A stretch of DNA of 64,000 nucleotides from NCBI GenBank assembly GCA_025617745.1, contig CM046858.1:51591925-51655924 (forward strand), written 5' to 3'. Below the pieces are notes generated by a model. It ran no database searches and had not been told where the DNA came from. It saw nothing but the letters and a program-made list of their open reading frames with translations. Numbering within the stretch: the stretch's first letter is position 1; every line of letters begins with the position of its first letter. Made by a program: the position numbers and the translations under genes. Below are positions 44,428-54,510 of the stretch, in pieces. This stretch comes from Heliocidaris erythrogramma (taxonomy: Eukaryota; Echinodermata; Echinoidea; Camarodonta; Echinometridae).

Positions 44428-46520
44428 ATGTACTTTTACGGTTACTCAAAGTTTATGGGCGCCGTTCCTGTTTGTCTGCATAATCCTTGGTGAATACATT
44501 AGTTTTCTATTTCATTATAACTGACTCAAGTTATAAAAATAAATAAATAAAAAAACCAGACATTCTTATGTTATGCATTCTACATTCCTTTAAAGCTTTA
44601 ATTAGCTTCATGAAATTGTATAACTATGTATTTTTTCTTTTCTAATTAAAAAAAATTCATACATTAATGATTCAATATTACCATAACATAATTGTGACCA
44701 GCTCCAGCGAAACGTGGCACTTGTCGGTAAAATTCAAATATGAGATTTGCATACCATTCTAAAGAATACCTTATGAACTTTCATTCGATGTATCATTTGT
44801 GGAAATTGGTAGGTTATTGACAAGGTTATGAATACATTAACTTTGATGATGCAATACTTGTACTTTTGTTCATGAATCTTCCATCAATAAGCAAATTATC
44901 TCAATTTCTTAATTGCCGACAAGTGCCCGTATTGCTGGAGTGGGTTACAGATTTTGTTTTATTTTCCTCTCCTTTGCCCTCTCATTGGTTAATGAGTCAC
45001 ACTATTGATATTATGAATGGTGATTTTCACTTTCTGTCATTTCTAATTTTCTTCGTTGCTCTATCTTGCAAATTTGTCCACACAAAAAAAAAGAAACACT
45101 AAATATATATATATTTCTTTTTTTTTTTTCAGAAGTCATGGTAAACATGAAACGAGCTTAACAAAATGATTCGTTATTCAACAGTTGTGATCATTACTAT
45201 ATACTAGTGATACATATTATAACATGCATTGTACTGAAATCCATCTTTTCGAATAAATTTTCTTTGCAACCTTTTGATCTCCTTTAAGTTAAAACAAGCA
45301 AGAAAATGTATAAAATAAGTATACATTAATAGAGTGAAACAAACTTTCTTTTCTCGATGTCTTTGTTCCCGTTGTTGTTGGCTCTCTCCTTTTTTTTTTT
45401 TTTTTTTTTGCAGTTTGTATCGTGGTGGACTGACCTGGTTCAATGAACTATGAAACCGTTGGTGCGCATCGCTTATTCCGCTGTTGATGTCTACTCAACC
45501 TTGCAGCTCAGATCGCTCGTCGGTTTTCGGATTCTTGAATCAGGTTGGTCCTTGCACGGTGTCCAAAAAAAAATATTCTGCTGAGTGACGTGAGCCTTAA
45601 TTCCTGACGTGAAGAGATTTAAAATCAATACGTTTGTTTTGTCGTCATTATTACATTTGGTTCACCATTTGAATCTGAATTTTTTTTTTTTTAATTCAGC
45701 TGAATGTACTTTTACGGTTACTCAAAGTTTATGGGCGCCGTTCCTGTTTGTCTGCATAATCCTTGGTGAATACATTAGTTTTCTATTTCATTATAACTGA
45801 CTCAAGTTATAAAAATAAATAAATAAAAAACCAGACATTCATATGTTATGTATTCTACATTCCTTTTAAGCTTTAATTAGCTTCATGAAATTGTATAACT
45901 ATGTATTTTTTCTTTTCTAATTAAAAAATTCATATATTAATGATTCAATATTACCATAACATAATTGTGACCAGCTCCAGCGAAACGTGGCACTTGTCGG
46001 TAAAATTCAAATATGAGATTTGCATATCATTCTAAAGAATACCTCATGAGCTTTCATTCGATGTATCATTTGTAAAAATTGGTAGGTTATTGACAAGGTT
46101 ATGAAAATTTTCAATTTTGATGATGCAATACTTGTATTTTTGTACATGAATCTTCCATCAATAAGCAAATTATCTCAATTTCTTAATTGCCGACGAGTGC
46201 CCGTATTGCTGGAGTGGGTTACAAATTTTGTGTTATGTTCCTCTCCTTGGCCCTCTCATTGGTTAATGAGTCACACTATTGATATTATGAATGGTGATTT
46301 TCACTTTCTGTCATTTCTAATTTCTTCGTTGCTCTATCTTTCAAATTTGTCCACACAAAAAAAAAAAAGAAACACTAAATATAAGATTTTTTTCAAAAAA
46401 AGCATGGTAAACATGAAACGAGCATAACAAAAATGATTCGTTATTCAGCAGTTGTGACCATCACTACAGACTAGTGATAAATATAACATGCATTGTACTC
46501 AAATCCATCTTCTCGAAAAT
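44428..46520. repeat. Direct duplication of about 820 bp between ORF1 and ORF2
   Basis: The segment starting TGAATGTACTTTTACGG at about 44427 recurs at about 45702, and the two copies run in parallel to about 45255 and 46518. Differences are scattered substitutions and homopolymer length changes. About 450 bases of other sequence, with a T-homopolymer at about 45390-45410, separate the copies. Confidence 0.85.
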
Positions 46521-47041
46521 ATATGTATGTATATATGTATATATATTTATATATGTATTTTTTTTCTTATACGGGGGGTGCATTTATTTTTTATTTTGTT
46601 TTAAATTTTTATTCTCTTGGAAGTTATTAGCTGTGCTAAAAAAAATGTTCTTCTTCTTCTTCTTTGGTTTCACCTTATTACACTGTCATATTTTTTCCTC
46701 AAATTCACTACATACTCAAATTTCCAGTGGGCAGTCGCAACCACCATGCCGTATTTCGTGTGTAGTCGTAGTCTCGTCATATTTCAACGCTTATTTACGC
46801 CAACAGAGACACTGTTTATGTTGTTTTCAGGCTTGTTTTATGTTGTTATCATGTTTGTCTCATGTTCCTTTTGTGTTTGTTTTACTTCCGTTTCTATTAG
46901 CTGCATGTTCCTGCTTCAATACTTACGCTTACTTAACCTTACACGGCAAAGTGTGCTCTTGAAGGGAGATAGCGCCAGTAACTTAGTTTATAATGTCGTT
47001 TTGTTATTACTTATTCTTTTGGGGGAATTTCCTTTGTCAAC

Positions 47042-50000
47042 ATGATGAACTTCAATACGTCTTTTGATTCCCTCATTAATGACGACCTATTTAATATGTT
47101 AAGACCAGATAATTCTGATAATAGCACTCATACTACATATAAATACGATTGTACTGCAGATAATATCAATAGATCCTCTGATGAACTTGTCCTTAATCTT
47201 GATGATAGTGATCCAGCCCAAGGTGCTCTTTCAACATACATTACAAATAATCAGTTTCATAATATTACCAAAGATTTTAATATAAACACATTTTCCTTAC
47301 TACATCTTAATATTAGAAGTCTGAAAAAGCATTTTGATGAATTACAATTACTTTTAAATAATTCCCCTAAACAACTCTCTATAATCGGTCTAACTGAAAC
47401 ATGGTTGTCCCATGATGTTAACCAACCCTTTTCCCTCGATAATTACAATCTCATTTTCAATAATAGGCAAGGGAGAGTTGGGGGTGGCGTCTCAATATAC
47501 TTGCTTAAAAAGTTCAATTACATAACTCATAATAATATTTCTGTAAGTAATAACGTTGTAGAATCACTATTTATTGAGATCATAATTCCTGGGAGAAAGA
47601 ATATTATAGTTGGCGTGGTTTATCGTCCCCCAAATTCTAATGTTAATGATTTCCTAGTGTATTTATCTGGCTTGTTTCATGATCCCATTTTCATTAACAA
47701 AGACTGTTTTATCATGGGAGATTATAATATAAACTTATTGAATAATGATACTCGCGTTTCTCATGACTTTCTTGAAACATTTTTAGCCGCCTCGTTCTTG
47801 CCCCTTATCTCTAAACCTACCCGTGTCTCAAATAATTCAGCCACCCTTATTGATAACATATTTTCTAACGTCATCCCTCATCCTAACTCGCATATTATTC
47901 TTTCTGACATTACAGACCACTATCCCATTATGACTTATTATAATATTTCACAATCTGCCTTTAACCCCCGTTCCCATCACCTCCGGCGTAAAGTCACTCA
48001 TGAAAGTGTTGCTCGTCTAGGAGCTAGTCTTGAAAACACAAATTGGTCGTCTGTTTATAATGATAATGACGTTGATTCAAGTTATGAAAATTTTTGCCAT
48101 ATCTTAAATGAAAAGCTAGATAATTGTATTCCTTTACAAAGAGATAACCGTAATAACTACAAGAAATCTCCTAGACTCCCATGGATCAGCAAATCGCTTC
48201 TACGTTCAATTAACAAAAAGAATACTCTATATTATAAATATAAATCCACTGGTACAGATATATCATGCAAGAAATACACTACATATAAAAATGCTTTACT
48301 GTCAATTATTCGTTTTGAAAAGAAGAAATACTTTGTAAATCGATTAGCATTACATAAACATGACATGCAAGGAACTTGGAAAATTTTAAAACAAGCAATG
48401 AATGTATCGAATAATAATAGTAATATTACTCAAATAAAATGTAATAATGAATTTATTGAAGACCCTCTCACCATAGCTAATATTTTTAATAATCATTTTA
48501 CCTCGATTGGAGACAACCTTGCGCATAATATTCCTCCATCTAATAAAACTTGTGCAGATTTTTTAGGTCCTCGTATTCCAAATTCCATATTTCTTAATCC
48601 AACACACAAATCTGAGATTATATCTTTCGTTTCTCACCTAGACAATAAGAAAAGCTCTGGATATGATGGGTTTAACAATTTCATTTTAAAACGTATCATT
48701 CTTTTGATAGTTGACCCGTTGGTTCATATATTTAATTTGTCATTATCAAATGGTCAATTTCCCACGCCTATGAAAATTGCAAAAGTTATTCCCCTTTATA
48801 AAAAAGGAGATGCACTAGATGTTAATAATTATCGCCCCATATCTCTTCTTTCTGTTTTTTCAAAAATTTTGGAAAAAATAATTTACACTCGAATGGTTTC
48901 ATTTTTTAAAAAACACAACATACTCTCTGACACGCAATTTGGTTTTAGGGAAAAACACAGTACTGTACATTCGTTATTATCTTTTCTTCAAAAAGCAGCC
49001 CATTCCATTGATCATTCTTCACATATGATAGGTATTTTCCTGGACTATTCCAAGGCCTTCGACACGATAAATCACGACATTTTACTTTATAAACTTGCTC
49101 ATTATGGTGTTCGTGGGATGGCCTTGGAGTGGTTCAGGAGCTATCTTTCTAACCGCAAGCAATTCGTTTATTTGAATGACCAGTCATCTGAATTATGTAG
49201 CATAACATGTGGAGTGCCACAAGGAAGTCTACTTGGTCCATTATTATTTATCATATACATTAATGATTTCTCTAGATCATCTGATATTTTATCATTCGTT
49301 CTTTTCGCTGATGATACAAATCTATTTTTTTCTCACAAAGATCCCCTTTCACTTGCTAAAATAGTAAATAATGAATTGAATATGGTTTTACAATGGATAC
49401 GAGCTAATAAATTATCGCTTAATTTTCAAAAAACAAAATATATGCTGTTCAGCAATTCTATAAATGTTTTACCCCTTAATATATATTTTGGAGAAACTTT
49501 ACTGGAATCTGTATCTTCCATTAAGTTTCTAGGAGTAACTGTTGATAACAAATTATCATGGAAAGATCACATAGACAAGACATGCAAAACAATATCCCGC
49601 AACATTGGTGTCATAAATAGAGTCAAATCACATCTCCCGTTAGAATCTTTATTAATACTATACTATTCTATGATCCTACCTTATTTAAATTACAGCTTGC
49701 TAGCCTGGGGCAGTGCACATTCGACCTTTCTGGAAAGAATACTATTATTACAAAAAAGGGTCATTCGCATTATTTGTAATTCTAATTTCCGTTCTCATTC
49801 TGATCCTTTGTTCCTTAAAACTAAGATATTAAAGATAAATGATTTATACCTTTTTCAATTAGGACAATTTATGTATAACTATAACAAAAATTGTTTACCA
49901 TCCATTTTCAATGATATGTTTTTTAAAAATCAGTCCGTCCACACTTACCCAACGAGACACAGTGTTGAATTCCATCTACCCCTTTTAAGAACACACTTTG

Positions 50001-50134
50001 CCCAAAGCACACTCTTCTATAAAGGCCCACAATTTTGGAACAACTTAAATAATGATATCAAAAGTTCACCATCTATTTTTTCATTCAAAAGAAAATTAAA
50101 ATCATTCCTATTACAATCGTACACTGTCTCATGA
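47042..50134 (+). CDS. LINE ORF2: endonuclease-reverse transcriptase
   Basis: 1,030 residues, intact. The N-terminal half is an AP-type endonuclease with LNIRSL (89-94), TETW (118-121), VVYRPPNS (192-199), GDYN (226-229) and SDITDHYP (288-295). The reverse transcriptase follows with NYRPISLL (596-603), FLDYSKAFDTINHDIL (666-681), GVPQGSLLGPLLF (724-736) and the catalytic FADD (755-758), then a thumb and C-terminal region with LPYLNY. These motifs fit the Jockey-superfamily LINEs (CR1/L2/Crack/Rex1 range). It nicks target DNA and primes reverse transcription. A complete frame implies recent insertion. The element's 3' end is near 50830, with a short GAATTGAA-type tail. Confidence 0.93.
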   Translation: MMNFNTSFDSLINDDLFNMLRPDNSDNSTHTTYKYDCTADNINRSSDELVLNLDDSDPAQGALSTYITNNQFHNITKDFNINTFSLLHLNIRSLKKHFDELQLLLNNSPKQLSIIGLTETWLSHDVNQPFSLDNYNLIFNNRQGRVGGGVSIYLLKKFNYITHNNISVSNNVVESLFIEIIIPGRKNIIVGVVYRPPNSNVNDFLVYLSGLFHDPIFINKDCFIMGDYNINLLNNDTRVSHDFLETFLAASFLPLISKPTRVSNNSATLIDNIFSNVIPHPNSHIILSDITDHYPIMTYYNISQSAFNPRSHHLRRKVTHESVARLGASLENTNWSSVYNDNDVDSSYENFCHILNEKLDNCIPLQRDNRNNYKKSPRLPWISKSLLRSINKKNTLYYKYKSTGTDISCKKYTTYKNALLSIIRFEKKKYFVNRLALHKHDMQGTWKILKQAMNVSNNNSNITQIKCNNEFIEDPLTIANIFNNHFTSIGDNLAHNIPPSNKTCADFLGPRIPNSIFLNPTHKSEIISFVSHLDNKKSSGYDGFNNFILKRIILLIVDPLVHIFNLSLSNGQFPTPMKIAKVIPLYKKGDALDVNNYRPISLLSVFSKILEKIIYTRMVSFFKKHNILSDTQFGFREKHSTVHSLLSFLQKAAHSIDHSSHMIGIFLDYSKAFDTINHDILLYKLAHYGVRGMALEWFRSYLSNRKQFVYLNDQSSELCSITCGVPQGSLLGPLLFIIYINDFSRSSDILSFVLFADDTNLFFSHKDPLSLAKIVNNELNMVLQWIRANKLSLNFQKTKYMLFSNSINVLPLNIYFGETLLESVSSIKFLGVTVDNKLSWKDHIDKTCKTISRNIGVINRVKSHLPLESLLILYYSMILPYLNYSLLAWGSAHSTFLERILLLQKRVIRIICNSNFRSHSDPLFLKTKILKINDLYLFQLGQFMYNYNKNCLPSIFNDMFFKNQSVHTYPTRHSVEFHLPLLRTHFAQSTLFYKGPQFWNNLNNDIKSSPSIFSFKRKLKSFLLQSYTVS

Positions 50135-50840
50135 TTAATTTCCAAGATTCCAACCTACTTGTTTCATTTTGTCTTAGGTCATCAAGTTTTTCACAATCTA
50201 CTGTAGGTGGGTGCTTCTATCCACCTCTCTCCGCTTCCTTTATTAATTTTGCTTCATTTTGAACTTGTGTATGCAGCCTTCTCTCTATCTCTCTCTCCCT
50301 CTATCTCTCTTATTACATCTCCGTCTTTTCTCAACTATTATATTTTGTTGTGTTTGTTTTGTTTTGTCTTGTTTTCTCTTGTTTTGTCATGTACCGTCCT
50401 ATCATGTATATCGTCCGAATTCCACCAGGTTCATATCCCATAGAAATTATGCGTTGCGTCTCTGTTGGCCTCTTAACATATTTTATAACCTAACAACGAG
50501 TGAAATTCAGTGATCAGTTTTGCTTTTTTTTTTTGTCTTATTTTTTACTATGTTAATATTCTTTGAGGGATCCATGATTTACAAGCAATGCTTTTTAGTG
50601 GATTCCTCCATTTCCGCAGAGAGTAGAGGAAAAAAAAAAGAAAATGCAATGTTTTTTTTTTTTTTTCCTCTTAATTATAATAATGTTATTTTCCATTCAT
50701 TTAATTGTCATAATTACTGGTTATCGTGTTATTTTGTTAAAATGCACTTTGATATGTACCTTTCTGTTGGAAATGAAAATAAAATTGAATTGAAAATTGA
50801 ATTGAATAAAATAAATATTGATTTTTTTTCAAACGTTTAG
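50135..50840 (+). mobile_element. LINE 3' UTR and tail
   Basis: AT- and T-rich sequence after ORF2, ending in AAAATTGAATTGAA-type short repeats near 50780-50820. Short repeated tails rather than long poly(A) are usual for CR1/L2-like LINEs. Short open frames here are not called. Confidence 0.6.
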
Positions 50841-51955
50841 AATTATTTGTTTTTGCGGTATAGTTTTCGATTTCATGACATGCGCTTGACCTTTCACTTT
50901 CACATACTTTATGTAAAAGCCATTATTTTCGCGAATTCTGCGAGTTTATTTTGGGATGCGAATTTAACAGTTGATTAACAACTGCAATAATTTGCGCCGC
51001 AAATAGTGAAGCCTGAGAAACCGGACCTCGGATAACTATGATCAGGGAGGTGATGATTAAAGGTCCCGCACTGTAACCCACATACGAGCGAGGTATGCCA
51101 ACTGTAAGAGTTCTTTAGTGTTCGATGGTACTCTACCCCGACATCAATGTTCAATCGTAAATATCTAAACGACCAATCAGCTTATAAAACTTGGGCGATT
51201 CCTGTCTGACCTAAAGGAACAGTGATTTTTTTTTTCAATCCTGGGCAAAGTTAATCAATCCTTTTAAAGCTGAAATTATCACCTTAATCTGCTAGCTAGC
51301 ACTTCATACATACATGTATATGTACATAAATTATGCTACATAAAAGTTGGTTAGACACTTCAAAAATTGGCTTGAATTTCAATTTTATTATAGCTGAGAG
51401 CTAAAATCTCATGCCTTAATGCATTCTCCAGTAAAAGACATTTCATTCAGTATGATTTTTGATTGAATTCCTGTTGCAATAATTCAGATTTGGTGTCTAA
51501 TTATTGAATTTCTTCAGTTATTCTTCATTCTCAAGTACATGTATAGTCCTATGACCAATGTTCGCGATCGCGATTATAAATCTGCTATCGCGATCAGGAT
51601 TGTGAGTTACGTGACTTATACGTGTTTGAGAAGGAAGGATATTAAATATTTTTGACACTAAAACCAACTTTTTGAAACGGGAATCTAACAAAAAAATCAA
51701 ATTAAATAATAGAATACAATTGTCTTTTACTAGAGATCGGATTGTGGCATAAGGTTTCAGCTTTGAGTTACAATTAAAGCCATTTTTTGTTCAAATTAAA
51801 TGCAAGGCTTCAAAATAGTAATTTAAACAGTCACGTCACATGCACATCACTAGCACTCGCTGTTTATCATCAACACGCAAACGTTTCAAATGTGGTGGTC
51901 CAACACATCATTTTGGGGGACTTTGACCTCCGGACCTCCGCTAGTGTCGAGCCCT
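50841..51955. other. Right arm of the hAT-like element, no gene seen
   Basis: Non-coding DNA between the LINE end and the right terminal repeat. Confidence 0.5.
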
Positions 51956-51964
51956 GGCAATAGT

Positions 51965-53059
51965 GTGACTGTTACCTTCAAATTTGCCGCATATTTTTTC
52001 GCCTCACGAAGAAACAAGCAGAGGCGAAAAATGCCCGATGGTAACGATGATCACACAAAGTAAAGACGAAGATGACACGATTTAAGAAGATGCCCTCGCA
52101 TTGCAAAATGGACACACAAATTTAACACGAAAATGAACCTTCGCAAGGTCTTCGGGCAATTTTTTGGCATGCCAAAGATTTTGCCACCGCTCATGAAGTT
52201 GCTGCCGGAGCCTGAGAAACTCCACCGGCGGTCATACGATGGCTTAAGATGCCCTCACGAATGGCCCGATGTTTATACGATCGTATGAACATTTGAATTA
52301 TCGTGTGTCCATCTTTGCTCAATTTCAGGGACAGTGTGACGCCTGAAAGTATCTGATTAGCAATTGAATTTCCATCGCGTACGGTCGACTGAAGGTTTTA
52401 CACCATCGGGAGGTCATGTGACTCCTTCATGACCTAGTTCGAATGCATCGTACTGTCATTACAACATTTTTTGGCATCGTGTGGCCTTCGTGTGTCCTTC
52501 GTGTGTCCTTCGGCCATCGTGTGACCTTTTGTAGGCATCGTACTTGCTTTGTTGATTGGCCTTTGACCAAGTTCGGGACCAAGTTTCGGGACCAACTTCG
52601 CGTGAAATTGAAAATTCCATATTCGTAAGGCCATCTTGTCTCAAGTTCGGGACAGTGTGACTCCAGCATTATAATTTTTTTTCATGCTTTTCTTAATTAT
52701 TTGTGTAGATGTTTGGAGTACCCTTTTCCATTGACTTCAGATAAAATTAGAAAGGTTAATTTAAGGTGCTTTTTAGATGAATTCAATTCATTCCACTAAT
52801 TTTGAATAATCCTTACTGGCTACCTGTTGTGCCAAGTTTGTTAATAAATCAGACAAAAAACACAATTAGTAAAATACAAATACTTTTTGGGGGAAATTAA
52901 TTGTCTTCCATTAACAACAAGCCTCATATCAGTGAAGACAAATGATTTCTGCTTCTCTGCTGTGGAGAAACTGTGAAGCAGTGAATAGACTGATTTGACA
53001 TATGTCTTTGAAAATTCAATTTAAAAAAAATCCCAAGATATTGTAATTGTAATTTTTTG
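51965..53059. other. Intergenic; GTGTCC/TTCG-rich words, no gene seen
   Basis: From about 52470 to 52540 the words CCTTCGTGTGTCC and CATCGTGTG recur. GGGACAGTGTGAC occurs at about 52329 and again at about 52650. Open frames on both strands reflect these words and are not called. Confidence 0.45.
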
Positions 53060-53388
53060 GGACACTCATTTTTTTAAAGATTCGTAATTCTAAAACACAA
53101 AATTCCATACCAGGGGGTTCATATATCTGAAAATGAAATAAGGTTTATAAATAAAACCTGAACATTTTTTGCATTACTCCGAAGGTTCATAATTCTGAAG
53201 GTCTGTTATTCTGAATGTTCATAATTTCGAACATGAAAATAGGGTTCATAATTCTGAAAATGAAATAGGGTTCGTATTCAAATGAAAAAGGGTTCATAAT
53301 TCTGAAAATGATACAAGGTTCATTACATGTATTTTGAAGGTTTGTAATTTCGAAAAATAAAGTAAGGTTTTATAACATTTTCATAATT
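53060..53388. repeat. Degenerate GGTTCATAATTCTGAAAATG repeat, copy 2 (left part)
   Basis: Same word family as at 22561-23035. It is interrupted by the element at 53389-54386 and continues at 54387-54510. Confidence 0.7.
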
Positions 53389-54386
53389 GGGACAATCCAC
53401 GTCAAATCAACCAATTCTTGTCACCCGACCCCCTTCGATTTTCTTTAAACTCGCTCCAAATGTTCCTAGGAGTGTCTGACGGAAAACCCCAAAATATTTT
53501 GCCCCAAGGTCAAGTGGTTGCTAAGATACAGCCTCGCATAGCAACCAATGCGCATTCCAAGAAATGAGTTTTATGAAAATTATGGTTTTTTTAATTGACC
53601 ATTGAAGCCAGAATTTTTATCCAGTACAGCTCATTATCTGTAAATTGGAAAAACTTTATGCTCTTTATAAAAGAAAAATCAATTGTGACGCAAAACTGAC
53701 CTTTCGTTTCTGCGTACGAGGTCACCGAACATGGTGTCGAATTTCATTTTTGAAATTTTGGATGCATGTTTAGAGCCTCATATCTCTAATACTGTATGAG
53801 ATCAGGAACTAGAATTTTGTACAGTTAAAGACTTTGACTTGGGCAATAATCCAACAAAAAATCAGCGGAATTGGGCGAGCCGTTTTTGTGAAGGGCGCCC
53901 TCAAATTTGGAAAAAATGAAAAATGTTCCAAGTTCAAGGTCACAGATGACCCTTCGTCCCATCTAGGAATACCATGAAATTTTCTGTATTAATAGACATT
54001 TACCAATATTATCGGGGGTTACCAAAGAAATTTTGGTACCGAAAGGTTTAACGGCTAATTTTCACCTCCGAAAGTGGTCGTAAACGATGAAAATGGGATT
54101 CGGGGGACGTTTCACATGACGACAGTTTCAAAATGGAGAGCCCCAGCCCTGTCATATTTGCTGTAGTAATAGTCGGTAATACATATTTTAATAAAATATA
54201 CCACAAGACCGCCTATTTGCATGATTTTGGCCTTGAAATTTGATCCAAAATGTGATAAAAACAGTTGTCTTGCCATTTCCTGTGTGTCTTTGTGTGTGAA
54301 CAAGAATTTTAGAAGGCATTTGGTGTGAGTTTAAAAAAATTTGAAGGGGGTCCGGTGACAAATTTTGTTGATTTGACGTGGATTGA
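53389..54386. mobile_element. TIR element of about 1 kb inserted in the repeat
   Basis: The ends are inverted copies of about 60 bases with the core CAATCCACGTCAAATCAAC and a GACCCCCTTC block further in. CATAATT stands immediately before (53382-53388) and after (54387-54393), but because the host repeat itself contains CATAATT the length of the target duplication is uncertain. No transposase. Superfamily unassigned. Confidence 0.75.
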
Positions 54387-54510
54387 CATAATTATGAGCC
54401 TTCAGAGTTACGAACCCTGTTACATTTTCAGAATTATGAACCCTATTTTATTTCTGGATATGAACCTTTTTCATTTTCAAAATTACGAACCTTCAAAATT
54501 ATGGACTTGG
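54387..54510. repeat. Degenerate GGTTCATAATTCTGAAAATG repeat, right part
   Basis: Continuation, in complementary orientation words (ACGAACCCTG, TTATGAACCCTA), of the repeat at 53060-53388. Confidence 0.65.

Larger units (their letters stand above)
42136..51956. mobile_element. hAT-like element enlarged by nested insertions
   Basis: The left end AAGGCTCGACACTAAC and right end GCTAGTGTCGAGCCCTG are imperfect inverted repeats; both flanks carry GCAATAGT (42128-42135 and 51957-51964). An 8-bp duplication with CAGGG-type ends is the hallmark of hAT elements. Subterminal GTGGTCCA words occur at both ends. There is no hAT transposase. Most of the 9.8 kb is a nested TTAA element (42239-43144) and a LINE (about 43.2-50.8 kb), so the original element was short and non-autonomous. 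Confidence 0.8.

Noticed and set aside
46474..47045. Overlapping plus-strand frames of 162 and 142 codons before the LINE ORF2
   Set aside because: T-rich DNA read in two frames gives Phe/Leu/Cys-rich chains without domain. Their position in the LINE inter-ORF region and low complexity argue against coding.
52427..52669. Three overlapping minus-strand frames of 61-80 codons and a plus-strand frame of 61
   Set aside because: Produced by short repeated CCTTCGTGTG words; several frames are open at once, which indicates composition and not coding.
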